Shown here: positions 17,311 through 26,213 of the stretch, piece after piece
How positions within the stretch are numbered: position 1 is the first letter of the stretch
Layout: every line of letters starts with the position of its first letter
Assembly: GCA_022450585.1 (NCBI GenBank)
Contig: JAKUPR010000001.1
Span: 1-39,848 of the forward strand
DNA from: Anaerolineales bacterium
GTDB taxonomy: Bacteria > Chloroflexota > Anaerolineae > Anaerolineales > UBA11657
DNA: 39,848 nucleotides
Direction of reading: 5' to 3'
Translations under genes and position numbers: made by a program
Notes under the pieces: generated by a model
Databases searched by the model: none
Told to the model about the DNA's origin: nothing
The model's input: only the letters and a program-made list of their open reading frames with translations

Positions 17311-18540
17311 ATGGAAGAAACATCACCTGACAACACGCCTACAGAAGATTTCGCAACTCTGTTAGAAAACTATGTCGATGTGGTAAAACCGGCACACGGG
17401 GAATTACTGCACGGAACCGTAATTGACGCGCGGTCAGATGGGATTTTGGTGGATCTTGGATTAAAACGCGAAGGTTTAGTTCCCGTGTCAGACCTAGAAC
17501 GCGCTGGCAAAGGATTTCAGGATTACGCCACTGGAGATGATATTGAAGTACTGGTAACGGTCCAAGGACACGGAGCGAATAACCCCATCCTCTCAGTTTA
17601 TCAGGCACGCCAACATCAGGCATGGAGGGATGCAGAAGTGCTGATGAGTTCCGGAGAAATTTTCAATGGAACGGTCGAGAGTTACAATCGAGGCGGCATC
17701 GTTGTGTCCTATCAAGGTGTGCCCGGTTTCGTGCCCGCTTCACACGTTCTAGGTGTTACCCGCGGAATGCAGGAATTAGAGCGGAGAAAAACGCTGGAGC
17801 AAACAGTAGGACAGGAAATCGCAGTTCGGGTAATAGAGGTAGACCGACAACGCCACCGCTTAGTGCTTTCGCAGCGCGCTGCGCAGCGGGCATCACGTGA
17901 AAAGCAAAAAGAGGAGCTTCTCTCTGAATTACACGAAGGCCAAGTTATGCAAGGAAAGGTTAGCAGCGTGCGCGATTTCGGCGCATTTGTAGACCTTGGC
18001 GCAGCGGACGGTTTAGTCCATGTATCCGAGATTGCTTGGAAGCCAATTGAACACCCAAGTCATGTCTTAGAGTCAGGCGATGAAGTGGATGTAATGGTAA
18101 TAAAAATTGACCAAAAACGTCAGCGTATTGGCCTCAGTATCAAACAACTCCTGCCTAGCCCGTGGGATTCAGCACCTGATTGGATATCACCTGGAGAAAC
18201 AATGGTTGGACGGGTGACCCGCGTGCTGCACTTTGGCGCCTTCGTTGATCTAGGCAACGGCATTGAGGGACTCTTACATAATAGCGAAATCCCGGATGCA
18301 GGAGGTCCGGAAATAAACCCGGGCTCCGAACTTATGCTACGAGTTGTGAGTCTGGATGTTGACCGCCAGCGCGTCGGACTTAGTCTGCAGGAACTAGATG
18401 AGGACCAAATCGCGTCTAACGATGTCCCACCACTAATGAAATCCGACTCTTCCCAGGACGCGGGCGAGGTTCCTATGAATACTGCGTTAGATGAGGATGA
18501 CACAACCGAGGAATTGCCGGAGCCAAAAGGGGGTGATTGA
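17311..18540 (+). CDS. rpsA: S1 RNA-binding-domain protein, four repeats (ribosomal protein S1-like)
   Basis: 409 aa from the ATG at 17311; AGGAAG at 17296-17301 supports this or the TTG just before it. It has four S1/OB-fold repeats at about 35-105, 118-187, 208-278 and 293-362. Repeats 3 and 4 carry the classic VRDFGAFVDLG and VLHFGAFVDLG cores, repeats 1 and 2 are more divergent. The C-terminal 45 residues are acidic. Four-repeat S1 homologues are usual outside Proteobacteria, where they help ribosomes bind mRNA or act as general RNA-binding proteins. It leads a translation operon: the rpsU start overlaps its last codons, and infA follows. A structured leader with a terminator precedes it, suggesting attenuation or autoregulation. 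Confidence 0.85.
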   Translation: MEETSPDNTPTEDFATLLENYVDVVKPAHGELLHGTVIDARSDGILVDLGLKREGLVPVSDLERAGKGFQDYATGDDIEVLVTVQGHGANNPILSVYQARQHQAWRDAEVLMSSGEIFNGTVESYNRGGIVVSYQGVPGFVPASHVLGVTRGMQELERRKTLEQTVGQEIAVRVIEVDRQRHRLVLSQRAAQRASREKQKEELLSELHEGQVMQGKVSSVRDFGAFVDLGAADGLVHVSEIAWKPIEHPSHVLESGDEVDVMVIKIDQKRQRIGLSIKQLLPSPWDSAPDWISPGETMVGRVTRVLHFGAFVDLGNGIEGLLHNSEIPDAGGPEINPGSELMLRVVSLDVDRQRVGLSLQELDEDQIASNDVPPLMKSDSSQDAGEVPMNTALDEDDTTEELPEPKGGD

Positions 18541-18736
18541 TCTGACTAAAGTAACGATCAAGCACAACGAATCTCCTGAGGAACTCTTGCGCCGTTTCCG
18601 CAAAAAGGTTATGCGGAGTGGCAGATTGGCAGCGGCACGCCAGAAACGCTGGTTTGTTTCAAAAGCCGAAGTGCGCCGTATCGAGAAGAAGAAAGCCATT
18701 CGCCGCCTACGTCGTCGACACCGACCACGTAGATAA
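18533..18736 (+). CDS. rpsU: Ribosomal protein S21
   Basis: 67 aa. The small-subunit protein bS21 is recognised by VTIKHNESPEELLRRFRKKV and the Arg/Lys-rich tail ending RRHRPRR. The start is taken as GTG at 18533, which overlaps the end of the S1 gene by 8 bp and has GGAG about 10 nt upstream. Family members usually begin three residues later, at a codon that is CTG here, so the exact start is uncertain. Translation is probably coupled to the S1 gene. S21 sits near the anti-Shine-Dalgarno end of 16S rRNA, next to where S1 works, so the pairing with the S1 gene makes functional sense. Confidence 0.92.
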   Translation: MIDLTKVTIKHNESPEELLRRFRKKVMRSGRLAAARQKRWFVSKAEVRRIEKKKAIRRLRRRHRPRR

Positions 18737-18804
18737 GCTGCATAAGATGCAAGGATACAGTTGCCGTTACAAACCAACGCTCATAAAAGTGAGAATCGCT
18801 TAAA

Positions 18805-19050
18805 ATGGCGGAAAAAGACGACAAGATTGAACTAGAGGGCACAATCTCTGAGGCTCTGCCTGGTACCCAGTTTCGTGTTGAACTGGATAATGGACACGAG
18901 GTCCTAGCATATTTATCTGGGAAAATGCGCCGATATTACATTCGTATTCTGCTAGGTGATCGTGTTAAGGTCGAAGTTACACCGTACGATCTTAAGCGAG
19001 GACGCATAATATACCGTTACCCGAGCGGAACCACACGACCGAATAAATAG
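18805..19050 (+). CDS. infA: Translation initiation factor IF-1
   Basis: 81 aa, a single OB-fold. Diagnostic segments are [40 protein letters not shown] and [13 protein letters not shown] followed by GRIIYRY. It binds the ribosomal A site and works with IF-2 and IF-3 during initiation. The 68-bp gap after rpsU contains no clear terminator, so it is likely the last gene of the S1-rpsU-infA transcript. The His of the common AHISGKMR motif is Tyr here (AYLSGKMR), a mild variation. Confidence 0.95.
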   Translation: MAEKDDKIELEGTISEALPGTQFRVELDNGHEVLAYLSGKMRRYYIRILLGDRVKVEVTPYDLKRGRIIYRYPSGTTRPNK

Positions 19051-19089
19051 TTTCCGAAATCCCATTTTATTGAAAATTTATCGTTTTGA

Positions 19090-19120
19090 CTTGGTGCTTT
19101 TGTTTATGCCAAGTAGCACC
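19090..19120. terminator. Hairpin or pseudoknot between convergent infA and miaB
   Basis: CTTGG (19090-19094) can pair with CCAAG (19109-19113), and GGTGCT (19093-19098) with AGCACC (19115-19120). The two helices interlock, so they are alternatives or an H-type pseudoknot. T-rich sequence is scattered in the loop. It ends at the miaB stop codon. A bidirectional terminator is plausible but not secure. Confidence 0.35.
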
Positions 19121-20487
19121 TAGATTCCATCAGATACCGTAGTCGCCAACGGCATCTGGTCAGCGTAAGCATTGTGCAGACATCCTTGCAAAGACCAAGG
19201 GCCTGAACGAGTAATATCCACATCGACAAGTTCCCCGGTAAACTCGCGTTCTCCCTCAAAAAACACAAGCTTATTTGTACGCGTACGGCCACGCCATTTG
19301 CCCCGGTGAAACCCATCTACCAATACCTCCACCCGCTCTCCTAACAGGCTATTATTCTTATCTGCCAAGATCTCCGCCTGCAATTCATCGAGCGTCGCAC
19401 GCCTTCGCTCCTTCTCATCCGCAGGAACATCATCTAGCATCCGTCGCGCGGAAACCGTGCCCGGTCGCGGAGAGTACTTAGCAATATGTACCTTGTCAAA
19501 TTTCATTTCACCCAACAAATCACAGGTGTCTTGATACTGCGCTTCAGTCTCACCTGGAAAGCCCACAATAACATCGCACGCAATTGATCCGGAGGGCATA
19601 TACTCACGGATACGATTAATCAAACTGCGATACTGCTCAACAGTGTAACCTCGACGCATATTTTGTAGCACCCTATTATTTCCAGACTGCACTGGTACTT
19701 CAATATGCTCGCAAATTAATGGTAATTCCGCAACCGTGCGCAGCAGTTCGTCACTAAGATAATTGGGATGAGAGGTGAGAAAGCGAATTCGTTTTAGGCC
19801 GGGAATCTCGTGAACTACTCTCAAGAGTTGTGCGAGATCAGGGCAGCCTTCTATATCGCTACCATATCTGTCTACAATCTGTCCCAACAGTGTAATCTCC
19901 TGGACTCCCTGCACTACCAACGAACGAATCTCAGTCACAATTTCACTAACCGGTCGGGACCTCTCCACACCGCGCCTGAAAGGAATAATGCAAAAGGTAC
20001 AGGCGTGTGAACAGCCGTATACAACCGGTACGTGTGCACTAACCAATCCGCCACGCTGCGCAACCGGAAGGATCAACTCACCGTCTTGTATAGCATGACG
20101 ACGCTCAACACTCGCACGCTCATCATACATCCCGTGCCTATCGGCAATCAAATTTAATAACGGTTTAGGATCAGAGGGAGATAGGAAGGCGTCCACTTGC
20201 GGAAAAGCACGCACAAGTTTTGGGTTTCCCTTTACGCCCACCATACATCCCATCAATCCAATCATAATCCCCCTGTTGCTGCTTTGCTTCAGATGACTAA
20301 CACGGTGTAACCAGTTAGTAGCACGATCCTCTACACTCTGACGCACAACACAGGTATTAAGCACAGCAATATCCGCCTCGGTTAGCTGATCTGTCTCAAC
20401 ACCGCCCATTAGCTCCAATTCAGAAGCCAGACGAACACTGTCAGCCACATTCATCTGACAGCCAATAGTATGGATATGATATTTCAT
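19120..20487 (-). CDS. miaB: tRNA-2-methylthio-N6-isopentenyladenosine synthase
   Basis: 455 aa. A radical-SAM methylthiotransferase that adds ms2 to i6A37 of tRNAs reading UNN codons. The N-terminal UPF0004 domain has cluster ligands Cys10 (HTIGCQMN), Cys46 and Cys81. The radical-SAM domain has Cys159-x3-Cys163-x2-Cys166 in YGCSHACTFCIIPF. A C-terminal TRAM domain follows (about 385-450). The QMN in the first motif and general layout favour MiaB over MtaB or RimO. The ATG at 20487 matches the family start. It has its own promoter upstream and converges on infA. Confidence 0.93.
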   Translation of the reverse strand: MKYHIHTIGCQMNVADSVRLASELELMGGVETDQLTEADIAVLNTCVVRQSVEDRATNWLHRVSHLKQSSNRGIMIGLMGCMVGVKGNPKLVRAFPQVDAFLSPSDPKPLLNLIADRHGMYDERASVERRHAIQDGELILPVAQRGGLVSAHVPVVYGCSHACTFCIIPFRRGVERSRPVSEIVTEIRSLVVQGVQEITLLGQIVDRYGSDIEGCPDLAQLLRVVHEIPGLKRIRFLTSHPNYLSDELLRTVAELPLICEHIEVPVQSGNNRVLQNMRRGYTVEQYRSLINRIREYMPSGSIACDVIVGFPGETEAQYQDTCDLLGEMKFDKVHIAKYSPRPGTVSARRMLDDVPADEKERRRATLDELQAEILADKNNSLLGERVEVLVDGFHRGKWRGRTRTNKLVFFEGEREFTGELVDVDITRSGPWSLQGCLHNAYADQMPLATTVSDGI

Positions 20488-20511
20488 AGGTTATAAACTT
20501 GTCCAGAGTTC

Positions 20512-20540
20512 ATTCTACCAGTCCCCACAAGCGTGGTCAA
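20512..20540 (-). promoter_or_regulatory. Promoter of miaB
   Basis: On the minus strand TTGACC (20540-20535) and TAGAAT (20517-20512) are separated by 17 bp, with TGG just before the -10 as an extended element. Transcription would begin near 20505, about 18 nt before the ATG. The rest of 20541-20778 holds no convincing gene. Confidence 0.6.
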
Positions 20541-20778
20541 CGCGATGCACGAGCTTCACTATGAATAATTGAAACACTTACCCATGTGAGCCTCCTCAAA
20601 ACTATTTAGATGAAAACCCAAATTTTTTCTGGTCCATGCCCTTAGATATTAATATACACTTCAGCAAACTATGCAAATACAATTCTCCCATATGACTCAC
20701 AACACAGTTCCAATCACATATCCTAGTACGACAACTAAGGTACAATATTAATCAGGTAACTAAACAGCACTCCTAAGC

Positions 20779-21489
20779 ATGAACGAAAAAACTGGTTTGC
20801 AGCTGGATAAGAAAGATAACACCACACAATCCTGGCGACTGCCCACAATCATCGCAGTAATCATCGCCATAGTGGGATTAGCAGCCTACATCACGCAAGG
20901 CTCCAGCATTAAACCCTTGACGATTTTCTTCGCAACACCTACATCCACACCTACTGTCACATACACCCCGGTGTTGCCAACCGTCACAATTACTACTCCC
21001 ACGGAACCTCCTACAGTCACGCACACGGCAACACGAAGTGGCCCAATAAGTTACATCATCAAAGAAGGTGACACACTATATTACGTTGCGGACGAATACG
21101 GAGTCGATATAGAGGCCCTCATTGCATACAATCTAGCACAGGACATTGATCTCACTTCATTCCTGCAGGTGAATCAGGAAATACTAATTCCGCCGCCCGA
21201 TTTCAAAGCCCCAACGCTGACGCCAATGCCCAGCGGAGTTAGCCCTGGCACAATAATTGACTATACAATAAGACCCGGTGACATTCTACAATTGCTAGCA
21301 GAGGAATTCAACACCACTATAGACGCAATCGTTGAGCAAAATGAAGAACTAAGTGAAAACCCCAATATCCTGACGGTAGGTAAAAAAATACGGATACCCA
21401 TAGACATATTTATGCTAACCCCGGCCACACCCACTCGTCAGCCCTCGGCCACACCTACTCACAAACCATCGTCTACTCCGACCCCATAA
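20779..21489 (+). CDS. Membrane-anchored protein with two LysM domains
   Basis: 236 aa. One membrane segment (about 24-44, IIAVIIAIVGLAAYI) is followed by a Thr/Pro linker and two LysM repeats. The first (about 93-142) begins YIIKEGDTLYYVADEYGV and the second (about 160-212) begins YTIRPGDILQLLAEEFNTT; both end in the ILIPPP/IRIPI form. The tail is again Thr/Pro-rich. LysM binds N-acetylglucosamine in peptidoglycan or related glycans, so this should be a wall-attached surface protein. No catalytic domain is present. It stands alone, and its 3' end overlaps the convergent queG gene by 17 bp. Confidence 0.82.
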   Translation: MNEKTGLQLDKKDNTTQSWRLPTIIAVIIAIVGLAAYITQGSSIKPLTIFFATPTSTPTVTYTPVLPTVTITTPTEPPTVTHTATRSGPISYIIKEGDTLYYVADEYGVDIEALIAYNLAQDIDLTSFLQVNQEILIPPPDFKAPTLTPMPSGVSPGTIIDYTIRPGDILQLLAEEFNTTIDAIVEQNEELSENPNILTVGKKIRIPIDIFMLTPATPTRQPSATPTHKPSSTPTP

Positions 21490-22651
21490 ATGATGTCCTA
21501 GCCTCGAGCGCGGTCTCAATCTCCGCCAGAACCGCCTGATCCACTTCAATTTCCAAGGCAGCCCGTAACATACTCTGCACCGTATCCCCATCACACTGCG
21601 CCAACGCCCAGGCTGCATGGGCACGAACCACCGCATCCGGGTCACTGCGAAGTATACGTTCCAGAGCCGATACGGCATCCGCGCTTTCGCTTGCATTTCC
21701 TAGAGCCACAGCGGCGTTACGCAAGAGTCCTACCCTCTTAGCACGCTTCAGAGCCGTTCCCCGAAAAACAGTGCTGAATTCCGCCTGTGAAAGGTCGAGG
21801 AGTTCCAAATACTTTGGGTTAGGCAACGGCGACCGCGGAGCGAAATCTGAATCCTCCTGTGAATGTGCAAAGCGCTGATTCCACGGGCATACCTCTTGGC
21901 AAACATCACAGCCAAAAATCCAATCTTTCAGGTCTGCTCGGCGCTCGACTGGTAGAGTCCCACGATGCTCAATGGTAAGATAGGAGATACAGCTTCCGCT
22001 ATCTACACGTCTAGGCTCAAGCAAGATAGCATCGGTAGGGCAAGCATCTATACAGCGCGTACAGCTACCACATAGATCAGGCACAAATGGTTCATCTGAG
22101 GGAAGTTCTAAGTCCAGCATGGCCTCCGCTAGCAAAGTCCAAGAGCCAATGTCCGGATTTATAAGCATAGTGTTCTTCCCAATCCATCCAAGCCCAGCGC
22201 GCTGCGCCATCTCACGCTCCAGCACTGGCCCAGTGTCAGTATACAAGCGGTGTTGGACTGGACGACCTGCAGCAACCTCCACAAATGCAATCAGGTCCTT
22301 AAGGCGAGAAATTAAAACCTCATGATAATCACGACCCCACGCATAACGCGCCACTCTACCAGCCTGAGCAGATGCTTCAGACGAGCCCGAGTCACCCTGA
22401 AAGTAATTCGCGGCCAGCACTAGAATAGATTTACAAGCAGGAAAAAGTGCACGGGGGTCAGCACGCATTTCCCGAGCACGAGGACTTGCCATATATGACA
22501 TATCCGCGTGTAATCCATCGTCAAGCCAAGTTTGATACTCAAGTAGATGTCCTGGAGAGTCGGGAGTAGTGACTCCGCACAGTTGGAAACCAAGAGTTAG
22601 GGCATGTGATTTGATACGGTCAGCAAGACAGCGAGAGTCAGATGCGTTCAA
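21473..22651 (-). CDS. queG: Epoxyqueuosine reductase
   Basis: 392 aa. A cobalamin- and Fe-S-dependent enzyme that reduces epoxyqueuosine to queuosine in tRNA. YTDTGPVLERE holds the catalytic Asp139. RAGLGWIGKNT is the family signature. Two [4Fe-4S] clusters are indicated by Cys194, 197, 200 and 204 (CGSCTRCIDACP) and Cys248, 251 and 255 (CDVCQEVCPWN), with Cys221 as the further ligand. Residues about 300-385 form HEAT-like repeats, as in longer QueG proteins. Its ATG overlaps the uvrA stop (22648-22651), so it is translated from the uvrA mRNA. No other queuosine gene is in the window. Confidence 0.93.
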   Translation of the reverse strand: MNASDSRCLADRIKSHALTLGFQLCGVTTPDSPGHLLEYQTWLDDGLHADMSYMASPRAREMRADPRALFPACKSILVLAANYFQGDSGSSEASAQAGRVARYAWGRDYHEVLISRLKDLIAFVEVAAGRPVQHRLYTDTGPVLEREMAQRAGLGWIGKNTMLINPDIGSWTLLAEAMLDLELPSDEPFVPDLCGSCTRCIDACPTDAILLEPRRVDSGSCISYLTIEHRGTLPVERRADLKDWIFGCDVCQEVCPWNQRFAHSQEDSDFAPRSPLPNPKYLELLDLSQAEFSTVFRGTALKRAKRVGLLRNAAVALGNASESADAVSALERILRSDPDAVVRAHAAWALAQCDGDTVQSMLRAALEIEVDQAVLAEIETALEARTSFMGSE

Positions 22652-25581
22652 TGTTTTAAATACTTCGGTAAGAACTGCCCAGTGTAACTTGCATTAACCG
22701 TCATCACTTCCTCGGGGGTGCCCTCGGCAATTATTTCACCTCCACGGTCACCTCCCTCCGGACCCAAATCGATGATATGATCAGCGATTTTTATGATGTC
22801 CGGATGGTGCTCAATGATTATCACAGTGTTTCCCCGATTGACGAAGCTTTGAAGTACCTCGACGAGCCGGTCGACGTCTGCCGCGTGAAGCCCTACTGAA
22901 GGCTCATCCAACACATAGAGAGTACGGCCTGTAGAACGCTTGGAAAGTTCCTTGCTCAATTTCACGCGTTGCGCCTCTCCTCCGGACAACGTAGGCGCTG
23001 GCTGTCCAACCTTAATATACCCCAAGCCAACTGACAATAACGTAGACAGCTTACGCTTAATGTTAGGAAAGTTCCCAAAGATCACAGCTGCCTCTTCAAT
23101 ACTCAACTGAAGAACATCAGCAATCGTCAAATCCTTGTAGCACACCTGAAGGGTTTCGCGATTATATCGTGAGCCGTTACACACGTCGCAGGCTACGTAA
23201 ATGTCTGGTAGAAATTGCATCTCAATGCGTAACTGACCTTGGCCGCGACAGCCCTCACAACGACCTCCTTTCACATTAAAGGAATAACGCCCGGCTTTGT
23301 AGCCACGAATCTTGCTCTCCGGCAATTCTGCAAAAAGTTTTCTTACGTGGTCAAAAACACCCACATAGGTCGCTGGGTTGGAACGAGGAGTTCGCCCAAT
23401 GGGTGATTGGTCAATATTAATAATCTTATCGATATGCTCCAATCCCTCGATACAATCATGAGCACCGACCACAGTCCGTCGACGATCCAAAGACCGTGCC
23501 ACAGCACTGTATAGAATGTCATTCATAAGAGTCGACTTTCCAGAACCTGACACACCCGTAATGCAGATAATTTTTCCGAGCGGAAAACTCACATCAATTC
23601 CTTTAAGGTTGTGTTCTCGTGCTCCTCGTACCAACAGGTATTTCCCGTTGCCCTCCCGACGCACAGACGGAACGAGTATGGAACGTCGGCCAGAAAGATA
23701 TGCGCCAGTAACCGATTTCGGGTTAGCGATAATGTCCGCGGCCTTACCCTCAGCAACCACCTCCCCGCCATCGCTACCCGCCCCAGGACCCAAATCAACT
23801 ACCCAGTCGGCAGCCCGTATCGTGTCTTCGTCATGCTCCACCACTAGCAGCGTGTTACCCAAATCACGCATCGCCTTCAAGGTATCGATCAGCCTACTAT
23901 TATCACGTTGATGCAACCCTATAGAGGGCTCATCGAGCACATAAAGCACACCGGTTAGCTGCGAACCGATCTGGGTAGCTAGTCGGATACGTTGTGCCTC
24001 ACCCCCGGAAAGAGAGGCTGCCGAACGATCCAACGTTAGGTAATCCAACCCAACATTCACCATAAACTCCAACCGAGAGGTGATTTCCTTCAATACCTGA
24101 CGGCCGATAACGCGCTGTCGAGAGTTTAGGGAATTTTTCGGCAGCGCCTGCGCCCAGTCTAGCAGCCTGGTTACCGACAAATGTGTGAGAGCAACAATAT
24201 TGTACTCACCGATTCTCACGGCTAGCGCCTCAGCTCGCAGCCGCCCACCATCACAGGTTTCACATTCTCGCTGAGTCATATAGCGTTCGATTGTTCGGCG
24301 GATGTGCTCTGAGCTCGTTTCAAGATAGCGCCTCTGTAGGTTAGATATTACGCCCTCAAACACATTCTTCCACAACACCTTCTTCCCTTGACGAGTAACA
24401 TATTCTGTATGAATTTGTTCGCCGTCGCTCCCATATAGAAGAATGTCCATCTGCTCCTGTGAAAATTCCGACACCGGTTTATCCATCGGAATACCATAAT
24501 GGATACATGCACCTTGTAGGGACTGCCAATAATAACCATGCCTCTTTCCAGGCGACAAAGCACGCCATTCCATAACTGTTACCGCAGATTCTTTCAGCGT
24601 ACGGCTGCGGTCTGGAATTATCAGACCCGGATCAATTTCAAGTTTATAGCCCATACCCTGACATTCGGCACAGGCCCCATGAGGCGAGTTGAACGAGAAA
24701 GAGCGTGGTTCAAAATCCGGCAAACTGATTCCACAGTGCGCGCATGCATTTTGCTCGGAAAAAATAATGCTCCCACCGTCATCAGCGTCCATATCAACAG
24801 ATTTAACCCGTTGAACCATCAACATGCCATCGCCAACGCGTAAAGCTGTCTCCACTGAATCAGTCAAGCGCGAGACGAATTCATTCTCGTCTTTTCCGCT
24901 TTGTTGCTTCCCTTCCGGTAATACCAGACGGTCTACCACCGCCTCAATCGTGTGCATTTTGTAGCGATCCAATTCGGGTACCGCTGACTGTCCACTAGTT
25001 TCTCCAATTAGGTCATTAACATCGTAAATTCTTCCATCCACTCGAACACGCAAGAAACCTGCTTTCCGAACTTGCTCAAGAACCGCACGATGATGGCCTT
25101 TACGATCCCTGACTAGCGGTGCCAACAACAGAATACGACTACCGCCGGGTAGTGTTCGCACAGCCTGAACAATTTCTTCCGCCGATTGCTGGCTTACAGT
25201 GCGCCCACATTGCGGACAATACGGAGTACCCACACGCGCAAAAAGTAAACGTAGATAATCGTAAACCTCCGTAACCGTACCCACTGTAGATCGAGGATTC
25301 TTACTCACACCCTTCTGGTCTATTGAGACTGCTGGACTAAGCCCCTCAATATGATCCACATCAGGCTTTTCCAGCTGCCCAATAAACTGACGCGCGTAAG
25401 CGGAAAGAGACTCCACATAACGACGCTGGCCCTCAGCGAAAATAGTGTCAAATGCTAATGAGGATTTGCCAGATCCAGATAGGCCTGTAATTACCACAAA
25501 TTTGTCGCGCGGTATCTCAAGACTGATATTTTTTAGGTTGTGTTCGCGTGCTCCTACTACACTAATCTTGTCAAGGGCCAT
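22648..25581 (-). CDS. uvrA: Excinuclease ABC subunit A
   Basis: 977 aa from the ATG at 25581, chosen because family members begin at ALDKISVVGAREHNLKNI; an ATG at 25602 or TTG at 25605 would add 7-8 residues. It is the damage-recognition ATPase of nucleotide excision repair. Both ABC modules are complete: Walker A GLSGSGKSS and GVSGSGKST, signature LSGGEAQRI and LSGGEAQRV, and Walker B YVLDEPS in each half. Zinc-binding pairs are visible in CPQCG, CAHCG...CAECQG and CEGCRG...CDVCNG. The queG start overlaps its stop. No SOS box was recognised upstream. Confidence 0.96.
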   Translation of the reverse strand: MALDKISVVGAREHNLKNISLEIPRDKFVVITGLSGSGKSSLAFDTIFAEGQRRYVESLSAYARQFIGQLEKPDVDHIEGLSPAVSIDQKGVSKNPRSTVGTVTEVYDYLRLLFARVGTPYCPQCGRTVSQQSAEEIVQAVRTLPGGSRILLLAPLVRDRKGHHRAVLEQVRKAGFLRVRVDGRIYDVNDLIGETSGQSAVPELDRYKMHTIEAVVDRLVLPEGKQQSGKDENEFVSRLTDSVETALRVGDGMLMVQRVKSVDMDADDGGSIIFSEQNACAHCGISLPDFEPRSFSFNSPHGACAECQGMGYKLEIDPGLIIPDRSRTLKESAVTVMEWRALSPGKRHGYYWQSLQGACIHYGIPMDKPVSEFSQEQMDILLYGSDGEQIHTEYVTRQGKKVLWKNVFEGVISNLQRRYLETSSEHIRRTIERYMTQRECETCDGGRLRAEALAVRIGEYNIVALTHLSVTRLLDWAQALPKNSLNSRQRVIGRQVLKEITSRLEFMVNVGLDYLTLDRSAASLSGGEAQRIRLATQIGSQLTGVLYVLDEPSIGLHQRDNSRLIDTLKAMRDLGNTLLVVEHDEDTIRAADWVVDLGPGAGSDGGEVVAEGKAADIIANPKSVTGAYLSGRRSILVPSVRREGNGKYLLVRGAREHNLKGIDVSFPLGKIICITGVSGSGKSTLMNDILYSAVARSLDRRRTVVGAHDCIEGLEHIDKIINIDQSPIGRTPRSNPATYVGVFDHVRKLFAELPESKIRGYKAGRYSFNVKGGRCEGCRGQGQLRIEMQFLPDIYVACDVCNGSRYNRETLQVCYKDLTIADVLQLSIEEAAVIFGNFPNIKRKLSTLLSVGLGYIKVGQPAPTLSGGEAQRVKLSKELSKRSTGRTLYVLDEPSVGLHAADVDRLVEVLQSFVNRGNTVIIIEHHPDIIKIADHIIDLGPEGGDRGGEIIAEGTPEEVMTVNASYTGQFLPKYLKH

Positions 25582-25624
25582 TGCACCACCACGAGGACAC
25601 ATCAATCAACAGGTTCAATAGGTG

Positions 25625-25633
25625 ATTATACCA
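25625..25633 (-). promoter_or_regulatory. Extended -10 promoter of uvrA
   Basis: The minus strand reads TGGTATAAT (TGn-TATAAT), giving a start near 25618, about 37 nt before the chosen ATG. No -35 consensus. The opposing rplS promoter lies about 80 bp away. Confidence 0.55.
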
Positions 25634-25707
25634 ATTGATGTTCCAGACGAAACGCTGCGACAGTAAGACCCAAACATCATCTTTGCATCACCGTAACCAC
25701 CCATTTA

Positions 25708-25716
25708 TGCTATAAT
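25708..25716 (+). promoter_or_regulatory. Extended -10 promoter of rplS
   Basis: TGCTATAAT (TGn-TATAAT), perfect -10 hexamer at 25711-25716, no good -35. Transcription would begin near 25723, giving a leader of about 68 nt before the GTG at 25791. Confidence 0.6.
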
Positions 25717-25790
25717 GCGCCACCGCTTGAATTCAAATATCAAAGTCGAGTGGCTTCGAAGTATATTGCCCAGCAAACTAAAGGTAAAGC

Positions 25791-26144
25791 GTGCACGAAA
25801 ATATTAAGCAGTTTGTAGAAGCACCCTCAAACAAGAATATCCCAGACATTCACCCAGGTGACTCCGTCACCGTGTATGTACACATCCGCGAGGGCGGTAA
25901 GGACCGTGTGCAGGAATTCAAAGGCACAGTGATTAAAACTCGTGGCGGTGGCAACAATGCAAGTTTTACAGTGCGACGAATAGCGTCTCATGGCGTAGGT
26001 GTGGAGCGAACTTTCCTTATGCGGTCACCACGGATCGAGAGAGTCGAGGTGACGCGACGAGCTAAAGTACGTCGCTCCAAGCTGTACTACATGCGTGGAC
26101 TCACTGGTAAGAAAGCTCGCCTAAAAGAAAAGCGTACATATTAA
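25791..26144 (+). CDS. rplS: Ribosomal protein L19
   Basis: 117 aa, the usual bL19 length. Diagnostic segments are IPDIHPGDSVTVYVHIREGG, RVQEFKGTVIKTRGGG, SFTVRRIASHGVGVERTF and the C-terminal RRAKVRRSKLYYMRGLTGKKARLKE. It starts with GTG after AAAGGTAA. It is a large-subunit protein at the 30S-50S interface. In many bacteria rplS follows trmD, but here it stands alone between divergent uvrA and a pseudogene, with its own promoter and a downstream hairpin. Confidence 0.97.
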   Translation: MHENIKQFVEAPSNKNIPDIHPGDSVTVYVHIREGGKDRVQEFKGTVIKTRGGGNNASFTVRRIASHGVGVERTFLMRSPRIERVEVTRRAKVRRSKLYYMRGLTGKKARLKEKRTY

Positions 26145-26158
26145 TTCCTGTAACTCTA

Positions 26159-26186
26159 GGGCGTGAAACCAAGCGGTTTCACGCCC
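26159..26186 (+). terminator. Perfect 12-bp hairpin after rplS
   Basis: GGGCGTGAAACC (26159-26170), loop AAGC, GGTTTCACGCCC (26175-26186), 15 bp after the rplS stop. The following bases GTTGCATTGTCT are only mildly T-rich. Position and stability make it the likely end of the rplS transcript. Confidence 0.65.
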
Positions 26187-26213
26187 GTTGCATTGTCTCA
26201 GAGAGGGCCAAAA

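Noticed and set aside
25582-25790. LexA/SOS box controlling uvrA
   Set aside because: No GAACN4GTTC-type or other known SOS palindrome was found in the uvrA upstream region.
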